A stretch of DNA of 64,000 nucleotides from Aquibacillus salsiterrae (GTDB lineage: Bacteria > Bacillota > Bacilli > Bacillales > Amphibacillaceae): positions 186,001 through 250,000 of the forward strand of contig NZ_JAMQKC010000001.1 of the NCBI RefSeq assembly GCF_028416595.1. The letters are read 5' to 3'. Positions 17,466-26,260 of this stretch are shown here, one piece after another. The first letter of the stretch is position 1. The number at the start of each line of letters is the position of its first letter. The translations under genes were made by a program, and so were the position numbers. Below the pieces are notes generated by a model that saw only the letters and a list, made by a program, of their open reading frames with translations, was not told where the DNA came from and did not search any database.

Positions 17466-17614
17466 CTATAAGGTAAGGATTTATTTCTCAAGATTTTATT
17501 ATATCTTCACTGAAGAAAGCATGAGCACTATTCATTATAGTTGATAGCAATAAACAACACAATGTAATTATTACTCACATTTACCCATTTTTACTAGTTT
17601 TCCTTGCAACAGAA

Positions 17615-17827
17615 TTAATTGGAAGTCTCTATACTCTTTCTATTCTTAGACGCTTCTTGTCTAAGTAATAAAATTGCCATTTGGTAATCATAGGAAGAGA
17701 TACACTGGGATTGATACAATTCTTTTATCTCTTCCTCCATTAATTCAAGATCAGCAAGTCTGTCTCCAATATAAATAACTGTTCCAAATTTTTTCAAAAG
17801 CTGTTGTACATCATAAATTGTTTTCAT
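17615..17827 (-). CDS. yqgQ: YqgQ-like small conserved protein
   Basis: A 70-residue soluble protein, helical, of the YqgQ (DUF910) family. The opening MKTIYDVQQLLKKFGTVIYIG is typical. In Bacillus subtilis it sits between gluP and glcK; here both neighbours are missing and the gene is bounded by a MITE-like element and spoVAF. Function is unknown; a nucleic-acid-binding role has been suggested from structure, but nothing in this sequence proves it. Confidence 0.88.
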   Translation of the reverse strand: MKTIYDVQQLLKKFGTVIYIGDRLADLELMEEEIKELYQSQCISSYDYQMAILLLRQEASKNRKSIETSN

Positions 17828-17938
17828 TTTCTATCACCAAGTTTATTATACCAATGTCTGAACAAAAATAAAGAAAAAGATAACTATTTGAAGTAGAATG
17901 TATTGTAACATCTTTCTCCTGCCCCTTTAATTAAGGAA

Positions 17939-17969
17939 AGATCCTGATCAGTACTAACGATCAGGATCT
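17939..17969 (-). terminator. Hairpin at the end of spoVAF
   Basis: AGATCCTGATC/GATCAGGATCT spans the spoVAF stop codon. The minus strand continues TTTCCTTAAT, so the U-tract is weak. Confidence 0.55.
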
Positions 17970-19414
17970 TGCGGGTCAAGAAATGTCGGTCTATATCTTT
18001 TAAGTGGTACAGGTGTACGGATTAATATATCTTTAAATGCACCAGGATCAAACGGAATAAATGGCCACAAATAGCCTGTTTTAAATGATTCCATTCTCAT
18101 TAAATAAAACACCCAAGCAGTAATACCAACAACATAACCGACAACACCGAAACTAGCTGTTACTATTAACAGAACAATTCTAACAATCCGATTAGCCAGA
18201 CTCATTTCATAACTTGGTGTAGCAAATGTGCCAATTGCAGCAATGGACAAGTATAATACGACCTCATTGGAAAATAACCCCACTTCAACAGCAACCTGCC
18301 CCATTAAGATGGCTGCAACAAGGCCGAGAGCCGTTGCGAGTGTTGTGGGAGTGTGAATGGCAGCCATTCTTAGCATATCTATTCCAATCTCAGCAATTAA
18401 AAACTGTAGGATTAAAGGAATAGACCCCGCATCTGCTGGTCCGATAAACTCCAATTGGCTTGGCAAAAGATCTTGATTAACAGAAAGTAAATAATACAGT
18501 GGCAAAATAAACAAGGACGCTATAACTGCGATATATCGTACAAACCGTAGATATGCCCCAACTAATGGTTTTTGCCGATACTCTTCCGCATGCTGCATAT
18601 GATGCCAATAAGTTGCTGGTGTAATCATCACACTTGGAGACCCGTCAATCATAATAATAATATGACCTTCATATAAGTGTGCAGCAGCTGTATCCGGTCT
18701 TTCGGTATACCGGATGGTTGGGTAGGGATTCCAATGACGTCCAGCTAAAAATTCTTCTACTGTTTTTTCGGCCATTGGTAAACCATCCGTGTCAATTTTT
18801 TCCAAATGTTGTTTGAGCGTTTTTACTTTCTCAGGATCGGCTAATTCTTCTAGGTAACATACACAGATGTCTGTTTTAGACCTTCTTCCAATTGATGAAT
18901 ATTCCATCCTTAACGACCGATCTCGGATTCTTCGTCTTGTCAAAGCCGTATTAAAGACAAGCGTTTCTACATACCCATCCCGAGAACCTCGTACCACTTT
19001 CTCCAAATCTGGTTCTTCTGGTCCTCTTGCCGGATAGGTTCTGGCATCAATCATAATGACTTTATCGATACCTTCAACGACTAATGCCGTAGGACCGGCT
19101 AAAACAGCCTGTGACGCCTCTTCTAAGTCATCGACACTTTCTAGTTCAACATAAGGGATATATGTCTTTAAGAGTTTTTCCAATGGTTCAGGTTCAAGCT
19201 GTTCAGGCTTTAGTTTAGCAAGAAACTTCATTAACAGATGTAAAATATCGTCTTTAACAAATCCGTCAATCATAAATAAAGCCATTTTTCGACCAGCATA
19301 CTCTAAATCCAATTGGACAATGTCAAAGCTTTTGTCCACGCCCAGTTGATTTTTCATGAAATCAATATTACGATCGTAATTTTGAAAAACAGGTTGTTTA
19401 GACTGATTTTCCAT
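17954..19414 (-). CDS. spoVAF: Spore germination protein SpoVAF
   Basis: A 486-residue GerA/SpoVAF-type membrane protein. A soluble N-terminal half (about 1-280) contains the conserved ARGPEEPDLEKVVRGSRDG block and RRIRDRSL; the C-terminal part holds four or five helices (about residues 290-450). SpoVAF sits in the spore inner membrane and forms an ion channel with the FigP subunit that amplifies germination. ATG at 19414 is chosen because GGGTGAG lies directly upstream; an ATG at 19456 has no good ribosome site. In Bacillus subtilis it ends the spoVA operon; here it stands alone, with a divergent exported protein on the other side. Confidence 0.88.
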   Translation of the reverse strand: MENQSKQPVFQNYDRNIDFMKNQLGVDKSFDIVQLDLEYAGRKMALFMIDGFVKDDILHLLMKFLAKLKPEQLEPEPLEKLLKTYIPYVELESVDDLEEASQAVLAGPTALVVEGIDKVIMIDARTYPARGPEEPDLEKVVRGSRDGYVETLVFNTALTRRRIRDRSLRMEYSSIGRRSKTDICVCYLEELADPEKVKTLKQHLEKIDTDGLPMAEKTVEEFLAGRHWNPYPTIRYTERPDTAAAHLYEGHIIIMIDGSPSVMITPATYWHHMQHAEEYRQKPLVGAYLRFVRYIAVIASLFILPLYYLLSVNQDLLPSQLEFIGPADAGSIPLILQFLIAEIGIDMLRMAAIHTPTTLATALGLVAAILMGQVAVEVGLFSNEVVLYLSIAAIGTFATPSYEMSLANRIVRIVLLIVTASFGVVGYVVGITAWVFYLMRMESFKTGYLWPFIPFDPGAFKDILIRTPVPLKRYRPTFLDPQDPDR

Positions 19415-19563
19415 CTTCTCACCCTTACATTTGTTCTGACAACTAGTTTGTGCCATTACCTAATTTCCATTCACAATCTACAGATAAATTTAATGTTACT
19501 TCTTCATATAAGTCGAACAAGCCTCATATAGTCTAGTAATGAATCAGTAAGGAGGGAAGTCAC

Positions 19564-20421
19564 TTGAAAAAGATCTATGTAATAAGTGTCATTCTAATAT
19601 TTAGTTCGTTTTTTGTGGCACAATGGTTCCTAGAAGATAAACAAACGAGCGTGTTAAAATACTTCCCGATTGATGAAACTGTATCTTTTACTAGTTACGG
19701 AACGGAACTGAATATGCTACGTCAAACAGATCAAGATGAATATGATATAAAATGGTCAAGCTATTCCTTGCTCGATAAACCGGTTTACTTAAGGCAAGAC
19801 GTATCACTTCTCTATGCTGATGGTCGTTTGATGGGAATATTAAGTAAGTGGAAAGAAAATGAACAAAACATCAAACTTCAATCGATGGTCCACGGGGAGG
19901 ACAGCAGTCATTACCAGACAATTACCTTTCATCATGGTGAACTGCATTATCCTGATGATAAAATAAAAAGTATACAAGCCATGTCTTCAGATGAACTATA
20001 CGTGATAGATTCACCATACAGTGCACTCGAATCATTTGATCAGCCTACAAACTATTCTCAAAAAGAATGGAAAAATACGTTAGATCGAGCAACCAATCAG
20101 CAGCTTCGTTATTACTGGAAACAACTAATAGACTATTTTCAAATCCCTGAAAACAAGTATGAATTTGTCCCTTTAACCGACATCGGTAAATACCAGCAAA
20201 CACCAATTCCAACCTTGAATCAACAACAGACAGATCGAGTAATTGGTCAATTGTGGGAGGGTATCTACAAAAATTACATTATTCCACTATCTAGTAACAA
20301 GAAACCAGTAAAGAGCTTCGTACCATTAGTATTATTTGACAAGGAAGGAGAACAGCTGATGGTACTGTTTGAAAATGAAAAAGGTCAAAAAGAACAATTA
20401 GTCCAACTATACCCCCGTTAA
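19564..20421 (+). CDS. Exported protein of unknown function
   Basis: I do not recognise this 285-residue protein. It begins with a Lys-Lys and a hydrophobic N-terminal segment (about residues 4-23), a signal peptide or membrane anchor with no lipobox cysteine. The rest is soluble and beta-rich, with many Tyr, Gln and Ser residues and no cysteines. The start is TTG at 19564 behind AAGGAGGG. It diverges from spoVAF, with only about 150 bp between the start codons, so it may belong to sporulation, but no clear sporulation promoter was seen. A repeat element follows. Confidence 0.75.
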   Translation: MKKIYVISVILIFSSFFVAQWFLEDKQTSVLKYFPIDETVSFTSYGTELNMLRQTDQDEYDIKWSSYSLLDKPVYLRQDVSLLYADGRLMGILSKWKENEQNIKLQSMVHGEDSSHYQTITFHHGELHYPDDKIKSIQAMSSDELYVIDSPYSALESFDQPTNYSQKEWKNTLDRATNQQLRYYWKQLIDYFQIPENKYEFVPLTDIGKYQQTPIPTLNQQQTDRVIGQLWEGIYKNYIIPLSSNKKPVKSFVPLVLFDKEGEQLMVLFENEKGQKEQLVQLYPR

Positions 20422-20443
20422 AAAAAGCTAGGTAATTTATCTC

Positions 20444-20535
20444 AAGCTAAGAAAAGCACTTGCCCAGACTTAAGACCTCAGGCGAGGTAGGCGCCCGGAT
20501 CTAGACAGCTCTTAGGTTTTTATGCTTTCTTATCT
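20444..20535 (+). repeat. Intergenic repeat family A, long copy
   Basis: Starts CTAAGAAAAGCACTTGC, includes TTAAGACCTC, GTAGGCGCCCGG and CTAGACAGCTCTTAGG, and ends TATGCTTTCTTATCT. It lies behind the stop codon of the exported protein. Confidence 0.7.
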
Positions 20536-20542
20536 AGAACAA

Positions 20543-20573
20543 AACGTTCAGCTTTAAGAAGCTGAACGTCCTA
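20543..20573 (-). terminator. Terminator of yqgO
   Basis: ACGTTCAGCT/AGCTGAACGT with the yqgO stop codon in the loop. The minus strand continues TTTTGTTC. Confidence 0.8.
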
Positions 20574-20742
20574 GAATACTTGGTAATATTTTTTGTCTAA
20601 CATTAGGCAATTTCATGGTTACGGCAACGAGTAATTTGCGAATAACCCTAACAGCTAACAAAGTATTTAGAACTTGATAACGCTTTTTAAAAACAAGGCT
20701 AAGTCCTAACACGAAAGAACTGATACCTAGAATTAATTTCAC
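20554..20742 (-). CDS. yqgO: YqgO-like small membrane protein
   Basis: A 62-residue protein: an N-terminal membrane helix (residues 3-16), a basic turn (FKKRYQ), and a second amphipathic stretch rich in leucine, valine and arginine. Starts at GTG 20742 behind AAGGAG. It is named from its place beside the cyclo-ligase gene, as in Bacillus subtilis, and from similar size; sequence identity in this family is low. Function unknown. Confidence 0.6.
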   Translation of the reverse strand: MKLILGISSFVLGLSLVFKKRYQVLNTLLAVRVIRKLLVAVTMKLPNVRQKILPSILGRSAS

Positions 20743-20800
20743 AAAAAATCACTCCTTATTCCAAGTATGTAGTTAGCTTAACCACAATCACAACATTTAT

Positions 20801-21358
20801 TTACAAAATCAGACCTGTTTCGGTAAGGATGTGGTCGACAGCTAGATCATGTGGTTCCCTTTCAATACAATCAACTATTTGCTCATTCATGGCCAGAGAA
20901 AGGCTAATCCCGCTAAATCCTTTCAGAAATCGGTCATAATATCCACCGCCAAATCCAATTCTATAGCCTTTACGATCGAACACCATACCAGGAACAATTA
21001 ACAAATCCATGTCACTTTTTTTAACGATCATCTCCTTGATTGGTCTTGGCTCTAGTAAGTTAGAATACACCTTCTCCAATTGCTCATAAGAGATGAGTCG
21101 ATAAAATACTAACATGTTATCTTTAGGATAGCATTTTGGTACGCAAATCGTCTTTCCTTGGGACCAGCCTAGTTCAATAATTGGTTTTGTGTCTATTTCA
21201 TATGTTCCGGAAATTGTTACGCCAATGACTTGTGCTTTCTCCCAGTAGGAAGACCGGATTAGATTGGTTTGGATCTTCCGTTCTATTTGTCCCCTGCTTT
21301 GACTATCCATCTTCCTAAGCAAGGCCCTATACTGTTCCCTTTGTGTAGCCTTATTCAA
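20801..21358 (-). CDS. yqgN: 5-formyltetrahydrofolate cyclo-ligase
   Basis: A 185-residue enzyme that converts 5-formyl-THF to 5,10-methenyl-THF with ATP. The family signature VPGMVFDRKGYRIGFGGGYYDR runs from about residue 122; GGGYYDR binds nucleotide phosphate and folate. The start is taken as TTG at 21358 because AAGGAGAG lies seven bases upstream; an in-frame GTG at 21376 overlaps that site. The gene is followed by yqgO and preceded by a repeat and rpmG. It recycles the inactive 5-formyl form, useful in spores and one-carbon metabolism. Confidence 0.92.
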   Translation of the reverse strand: MNKATQREQYRALLRKMDSQSRGQIERKIQTNLIRSSYWEKAQVIGVTISGTYEIDTKPIIELGWSQGKTICVPKCYPKDNMLVFYRLISYEQLEKVYSNLLEPRPIKEMIVKKSDMDLLIVPGMVFDRKGYRIGFGGGYYDRFLKGFSGISLSLAMNEQIVDCIEREPHDLAVDHILTETGLIL

Positions 21359-21405
21359 ACAATATCTCTCCTTCACTATAATAATTAGTACATAGCCCTT
21401 AACAG

Positions 21406-21502
21406 CTAAGAAAAGCGCAGCGCGCCTTGCTAGATTTATGCCCCCGAGAGGGTAGGCGCCCGGAGCTAGACAGCTCTTGGATCTTTTTATACTTTCTCAT
21501 CC
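21406..21502 (+). repeat. Intergenic repeat family A, long copy
   Basis: CTAAGAAAAGCGCAGCGCGCC, then CCCGAGAGGGTAGGCGCC, GGAGCTAGACAGCTCTTGG and TATACTTTCTCATCC. It is one of the best conserved copies. Confidence 0.75.
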
Positions 21503-21564
21503 TTGAACAAAAGCGGTGAAACTGGGAGTGGATGCTATTCGCATGGATTTTTTATTTTTCTCTA

Positions 21565-21598
21565 TAAATAAAAACTCTTACCGTAATAGGTAAGAGTT
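21565..21598 (-). terminator. Terminator of rpmG
   Basis: AACTCTTACC/GGTAAGAGTT; the minus strand continues TTTTATTTATAG. Confidence 0.85.
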
Positions 21599-21609
21599 AA
21601 ATGACTTGA

Positions 21610-21759
21610 TTATTTTGTTTCACGGTGTACGGTATGTCTTTTTAGACGTGGGCTGTATTTCTTTAATTCTAAACGCTCTGGGTGTTTACGTTTATTTTTA
21701 GTAGTAATATAATTACGATCGCCAGTTTCTGTACAAGCTAGTGTAATATTAACACGCAT
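21610..21759 (-). CDS. rpmG: Ribosomal protein bL33, zinc-free form
   Basis: A 49-residue large-subunit protein. The sequence follows [19 protein letters not shown] and ends [15 protein letters not shown]. Only one cysteine remains, so the four zinc ligands of the alternative form are missing; this is the C-minus paralogue used when zinc is scarce, although here the usual zur neighbour is not found in the window. ATG follows GGAGGGAT. Genes of this kind sit at the same place in Bacillus subtilis. Confidence 0.95.
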   Translation of the reverse strand: MRVNITLACTETGDRNYITTKNKRKHPERLELKKYSPRLKRHTVHRETK

Positions 21760-22028
21760 GTTTATCCCTCCAGTCTTTCTACACAAAAAATTTTCATCAG
21801 GTGGACCAAGATTTTGGTTCACGAATGTTCTCATCATCAGACTTTATAATATTACCAAAAAAATAGGTTCATTTCAAGCATCCATTAGTGAACTTTTCAA
21901 AGATATCATCCAAAGAATGTTTTCTTAACTCATTCACCTGTGTTATAACTATAAAGTAGAATGTTTCAAAGCTTTAGCATATTATTTGAATACTGAAGAA
22001 GCATCAACACTTTATTGGAGGATTGCTT

Positions 22029-22379
22029 ATGACTGAAGCAATAATAATCTTAACATCCATTGGAATTTTGCTGTTTACTCTTTCTTTTTTCATGTCCAAT
22101 AAATTTAAAGTTATGGAAGAACAGATTGAACAACTATCCTTGTCTACAATGCAGGAGAGCTACCAACTAAAGAAAAAAATAAAGATTTTAGAAGAGGAAC
22201 TGCTAACCGATGATGTAATGGAAACTGATTTTACCAAAACAACTGTTCAGACACCACTACTAAGAAAAATAATTCATCTTTCTCAAAGCGGAGCTTCTAT
22301 CCAAACCATTGCTAACGAAACAAACTTAAGTGAATATGATATTCGTTCGGTTCTAAATCAATTTAACAAGGAAAGTTAG
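22029..22379 (+). CDS. Small membrane protein with C-terminal helix-turn-helix-like domain
   Basis: A 116-residue protein: membrane helix (about 4-22), a short coiled coil (about 28-58) and a C-terminal helical domain (SGASIQTIANETNLSEYDIR) that looks like a helix-turn-helix. Probably anchored with the domain in the cytoplasm. ATG at 22029 follows TTGGAGG. Place and length resemble YqzD of Bacillus subtilis, which lies in the same interval beside the pst genes, but I cannot confirm homology. It overlaps nothing and is followed seven bases later by the next gene, so they form an operon. Confidence 0.75.
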   Translation: MTEAIIILTSIGILLFTLSFFMSNKFKVMEEQIEQLSLSTMQESYQLKKKIKILEEELLTDDVMETDFTKTTVQTPLLRKIIHLSQSGASIQTIANETNLSEYDIRSVLNQFNKES

Positions 22380-22386
22380 GGATTGG

Positions 22387-22833
22387 ATGAGACAAATTGT
22401 TCAAGCTTTTTCACTTGGTATGTTAACTGCAACTAGTATATTTGCTATTGTTTTCTATATAAGTATTGAGGAGACAACACAACCTAAAACAGACGAATCC
22501 ATTCAAACCAAGATAAACTATCTTGAATCAATAGGATATGTAGTTGAATGGCCGAATGCTGTGAATGAACATAATCAGGACCCAGAGGAAACGGAAAGTC
22601 CAAAACGTTCCCCTGAGCAAGAAACAATCGTTTATACACTCATAATTGAGCCTGGAATGACTTCCGATGAAGTTGGTTCCATTCTCCTTGAAACAAAAAT
22701 AATTAGTGATGCCAAAGCATTTAACGATTTCCTAGACGACTATAACCTTCACTCGTCTATCCAAATCGGTGAATACCAGTTGACTAGTGACATGTCCGTT
22801 CAACAAATCGTTGAGACTATAACAAATGGATAA
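22387..22833 (+). CDS. Membrane-anchored YceG/MltG-like domain protein
   Basis: A 148-residue protein with an N-terminal membrane helix (about residues 10-27) and an acidic linker. Its C-terminal domain, LIIEPGMTSDEVGSILLETKII...GEYQLTSDMSVQQIVETITNG, matches the LysM-like subdomain that opens the MltG/YceG lytic transglycosylases. The catalytic domain is missing, so it is not an enzyme; it may bind peptidoglycan. It resembles YqzC of Bacillus subtilis in place and length. It is the second gene of the pair and ends at a strong bidirectional terminator. Confidence 0.75.
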   Translation: MRQIVQAFSLGMLTATSIFAIVFYISIEETTQPKTDESIQTKINYLESIGYVVEWPNAVNEHNQDPEETESPKRSPEQETIVYTLIIEPGMTSDEVGSILLETKIISDAKAFNDFLDDYNLHSSIQIGEYQLTSDMSVQQIVETITNG

Positions 22834-22840
22834 AAAGGCA

Positions 22841-22881
22841 GAAAGAAGTCCGATACTAATTGTATCGGACTTCTTTCTTAA
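22841..22881 (+). terminator. Bidirectional terminator between this operon and phoU
   Basis: A perfect 16-bp stem GAAAGAAGTCCGATAC/GTATCGGACTTCTTTC with a five-base loop. Confidence 0.92.
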
Positions 22882-22910
22882 AGGAATTGACTACTTACAC
22901 CACTATTCGT

Positions 22911-23570
22911 TTAACTATTAAGGTCAAACGACTCTCCCTTGACCAAATAAAGGATGCTTTCTCCAATGTTTGTCGTATGATCAGCAAAGCGTTCAATATA
23001 TCTAGCACTAAAAGCCATTTGCATGATATGTTGAATCATTTGTGGGTTCGTTGCTGTCTCCTCCAATAATTCTCTAACAACCTTCCCGTACATTTCATCT
23101 ACTTGGTCGTCTAATTCAGCTAGTTTTCGCGCTAACGTTATATCCTCGTTATCAAAAGCCTTAATCGATAAGTCAAGCATTTTTGATGCTATATCTTTCA
23201 TATCATTCAGTACGGGATGGACTTTAATCCCGTGGTCTTCACCAAGATGTAGTGTTGCCTTTGCAATATTCTTTGCATTATCTCCCATACGCTCTAAATC
23301 TGTTGCAATCCGGATCGCTACAATTAACCGTCGTAAATCGGATGCAACGGGTTGCTGTTTAGCTATGAGAAGGATTGCAGCATCATTAATTTCCATATCT
23401 TTTTTATCCAACCATTTATCATCCTGGATTAATTGTTTTGCAAACGTAACATCACAGTTGTACAATGCATCTACAGCTTGGCTCAGCAACTTTTCTGCGC
23501 CATAGCCCATTTCAATTATTTTTTCCTTAATTTTATCCAATTCAACATGAAACTGTTCTCTTCTAACCAT
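22911..23570 (-). CDS. phoU: Phosphate signalling protein PhoU
   Basis: A 219-residue protein made of two PhoU helical repeats. Metal-binding signatures are DLERMGDNAKNIAKA in the first and RYIERFADHTTNIGE in the second. It binds PstB and the phosphate sensor and damps the phosphate starvation response. ATG follows GAGGAATG. It is the last gene of pstS-C-A-B-B-phoU on the minus strand. Bacillus subtilis lacks a classical phoU here, so this is a difference from that genome. Confidence 0.93.
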   Translation of the reverse strand: MVRREQFHVELDKIKEKIIEMGYGAEKLLSQAVDALYNCDVTFAKQLIQDDKWLDKKDMEINDAAILLIAKQQPVASDLRRLIVAIRIATDLERMGDNAKNIAKATLHLGEDHGIKVHPVLNDMKDIASKMLDLSIKAFDNEDITLARKLAELDDQVDEMYGKVVRELLEETATNPQMIQHIMQMAFSARYIERFADHTTNIGESILYLVKGESFDLNS

Positions 23571-23735
23571 TTACATTCCTCATTTCTCTGATTTTGTCCC
23601 GAGATAACTGACAGCGGGTCCCAACAACAAAGCTGTAGAAACAAAAAAAATGTAGGAAGGGTTTAACTGCCATAACTATCGATAGATCTAACACACAATT
23701 TCACTAGAGATAGCCGCCTATTCTAAAATTACAAT

Positions 23736-24515
23736 TTATCCGAATCTTCCTGTTATATAATCTTCTGTTCGTCTATCTTTAGGATTCGAAAAAATGATGT
23801 CGGTTTGGTCATACTCAATTACTTCTCCATTAAGGAAGAAAGCTGTTTTGTCAGATATCCTCGCTGCCTGCTGCATGTTATGTGTAACAATTACAATTGT
23901 ATATTTACTTTTTAATTCTGTAATTAGTTCCTCAATTTTCAATGTTGAGATTGGATCTAATGCTGAAGTCGGTTCATCCATTAAAATTACTTCTGGCTTG
24001 GTCGCTAATGTTCTTGCAATACATAACCGTTGTTGTTGTCCGCCAGACAACCCTATTGCACTACTGTTTAACCGGTCTTTTACCTCATCCCATAAAGCAA
24101 CATCCTTTAAACTGGACTCAACAATTTCGTTTAACTTCTTTTTATCTTTTATCCCGTGTATTCTTGGCCCATAAGCGATGTTATCAAAAATTGATTGTGG
24201 AAAAGGGTTCCCTTTTTGGAATATCATACCTACATGCTTACGTAAAGAAACAAGATCTACTTTTCCTTCGATGATGTTCGAACCTTCAAAATTAATTTGC
24301 CCGGACATTTTTACAGTAGGTATCATCTGAATCATTAAATTCATTGTCTTGATAAAAGTTGATTTTCCACAGCCTGAGGGACCGATAATCGCTGTTACTT
24401 CCTTCTCGTTCATCTCTAAATTTATGTTTTTTAAGGCGTGAAAATCGTCATACCACAAATTTAAATCAACTACATCAAATATCGAATTTCTTTTTTCTAC
24501 CATTTGTTGTTGCAT
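23736..24515 (-). CDS. pstB: Phosphate ABC transporter ATPase PstB (second copy)
   Basis: A 259-residue ABC ATPase: Walker [11 protein letters not shown]-loop [11 protein letters not shown], signature [12 protein letters not shown], Walker [14 protein letters not shown], and switch His in VTHNM. It powers phosphate uptake by PstC/PstA and lies downstream of a close paralogue (24530-25357), like pstBB in Bacillus subtilis. Start ATG follows GAGGGGG. Spacing to the previous stop is 14 bases. Confidence 0.95.
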   Translation of the reverse strand: MQQQMVEKRNSIFDVVDLNLWYDDFHALKNINLEMNEKEVTAIIGPSGCGKSTFIKTMNLMIQMIPTVKMSGQINFEGSNIIEGKVDLVSLRKHVGMIFQKGNPFPQSIFDNIAYGPRIHGIKDKKKLNEIVESSLKDVALWDEVKDRLNSSAIGLSGGQQQRLCIARTLATKPEVILMDEPTSALDPISTLKIEELITELKSKYTIVIVTHNMQQAARISDKTAFFLNGEVIEYDQTDIIFSNPKDRRTEDYITGRFG

Positions 24516-24529
24516 CCCTAAAACCCCCT

Positions 24530-25357
24530 CTAGCCAAATCGACCGGAAATATAATCTTCTGTCTCTTTTACCGATGGATTGGTAAAGATTGTTTCCGTAT
24601 CATCATATTCCACAATTCTCCCGTTAAGGAAAAAAGCGGTTTTGTCTGAAACTCTAGAAGCTTGTTGCATATTATGCGTAACAATCACAATCGTATAATC
24701 CTTCTTTAATTCAAATATTAATTCTTCAATCTTTGCATTTGATACAGGGTCGAGTGCTGAAGCAGGTTCATCCAATAACAAAATATTTGGTTGCATGGCA
24801 AGTGTACGAGCGATACAAAGTCGTTGCTGTTGTCCACCAGATAGTGCAAAGGCTGATTGATCTAGCCTGTCTTTCACCTCATCCCATAGTGCTGCCTTCC
24901 TTAAGCTTTCCTCAACAATCGCATCTAATCTTTTCTTTCCTTTTATGCCGTAAAAACGAAGTGCATGCGTAATATTGTTATAAATGGACTTTGGAAATGG
25001 ATTTGGCTTTTGAAAAACCATCCCGATTTCTTTCCTTAAGGCTATGACATCTATGTTTTTATCCAATATGTTTAAGTCCTCATAAATGATTTCTCCTTGA
25101 TTATGAGAAATTGGAATTAAGTCGTTCATCCGATTTACACTTCGTAAAAAAGTAGATTTCCCACAACCTGATGGTCCGATTAATGCAGTGATAGAATTTT
25201 TTTCAATGTCGAAAGAAATATTTTTGACGGCCTGATTGGAGCCATAATAAATACTTAAATCATTAACACGTAGGATTAGTTCTGATTGATCCTTCTCTTC
25301 TTTTTTATCACTTGTCTTTTGTTTACTTTTATCAACCTTTTCTTTAAGCATTCCCAC
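24530..25357 (-). CDS. pstB: Phosphate ABC transporter ATPase PstB (first copy)
   Basis: A 275-residue ATPase. The core ([45 protein letters not shown]) is shared with its neighbour, but it carries a charged N-terminal extension of about 25 residues ([15 protein letters not shown]). A GTG at 25357 with GGAGG eight bases before is used; an ATG two codons later is also possible. The pair pstBA-pstBB arose by tandem duplication and is found in Bacillus subtilis too. Confidence 0.95.
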   Translation of the reverse strand: MGMLKEKVDKSKQKTSDKKEEKDQSELILRVNDLSIYYGSNQAVKNISFDIEKNSITALIGPSGCGKSTFLRSVNRMNDLIPISHNQGEIIYEDLNILDKNIDVIALRKEIGMVFQKPNPFPKSIYNNITHALRFYGIKGKKRLDAIVEESLRKAALWDEVKDRLDQSAFALSGGQQQRLCIARTLAMQPNILLLDEPASALDPVSNAKIEELIFELKKDYTIVIVTHNMQQASRVSDKTAFFLNGRIVEYDDTETIFTNPSVKETEDYISGRFG

Positions 25358-25372
25358 CGAGCATGCCTCCTC

Positions 25373-26260
25373 TTATTTACTTGCAGTTATTTTTCTATGA
25401 ACTGCACTCCCAACAAATCGCGCTGTTAAATTAAAAAAAAGTACAGATAACACCAAGATGGCCGAAGATCCGTCTGCAATTGCTTCAACATCTGGCATGA
25501 TTCCATTTGTATTTACAGCCCAAATGTGAACAGATAATGTTTCAGCAGGTCTAAAAATATTAAGTGGTGACGTAGTAGAAAATGGATTCCAGTTCATATA
25601 ATCAAGTCGCGGCGTCGATAGTCCAGCCGTAAAAAGTAATGCAGCTGCCTCTCCAAAAACACGACCTGACGCCAATATGGCACCAGTAAGAATTCCTGGA
25701 AAAGCTGATGGCAAAATGACTGTTTTTATCGTATGCCAGTGATTAATTCCTAAAGCAAGACTTGCTTCTTTCTGAACGTTTGGAACAGATCTAATTGCAT
25801 CTTCACTTACTCTCACCATAACAGGAATGTTAAAAATGGTTAACGCTAATGCACCACCAATGATGGTGTACCCCCAACCAGTTGAATTAACAAATATAAG
25901 TAGTCCAAACATACCAACAACAATTGATGGAAGGGAGGCAAGCAATTCAATACAAGAACGAATGAAATTGGTGATTTTACCTGGTTTTGCATACTCCGCC
26001 ATATATACTCCACCTAATACACCTAAAGGAACCGTGATTAACATCGTAATAAACAGAATATAAAAGGAATTAAAAAGCTGGTCCCTTATTCCACCACCTT
26101 CACGAACGGTGCTAGAAGTTGTAGTAATAAAATCCCAAGAAATTTGCGGAACACCTCGGAATAAAATAAACGAAAATAAACCTATTAATACCAATACAAT
26201 GATCGTTGCAATTGCGATAAAAACGCCTGTTGCAATTCGATCAGCAACCTTACTATTCAT
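25373..26260 (-). CDS. pstA: Phosphate ABC transporter permease PstA
   Basis: A 295-residue inner-membrane permease with six helices. The cytoplasmic loop with EAS LALGINHWHTIKTVILP is the EAA motif that contacts PstB. The start overlaps the pstC stop as TAATG, so the two are translationally coupled. Confidence 0.94.
   Translation of the reverse strand: MNSKVADRIATGVFIAIATIIVLVLIGLFSFILFRGVPQISWDFITTTSSTVREGGGIRDQLFNSFYILFITMLITVPLGVLGGVYMAEYAKPGKITNFIRSCIELLASLPSIVVGMFGLLIFVNSTGWGYTIIGGALALTIFNIPVMVRVSEDAIRSVPNVQKEASLALGINHWHTIKTVILPSAFPGILTGAILASGRVFGEAAALLFTAGLSTPRLDYMNWNPFSTTSPLNIFRPAETLSVHIWAVNTNGIMPDVEAIADGSSAILVLSVLFFNLTARFVGSAVHRKITASK

Noticed and set aside
17179-17544. A 121-residue open frame between yqgS and yqgQ
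   Set aside because: It lies inside the MITE-like element, has no ribosome site, and its sequence is that of the repeat.
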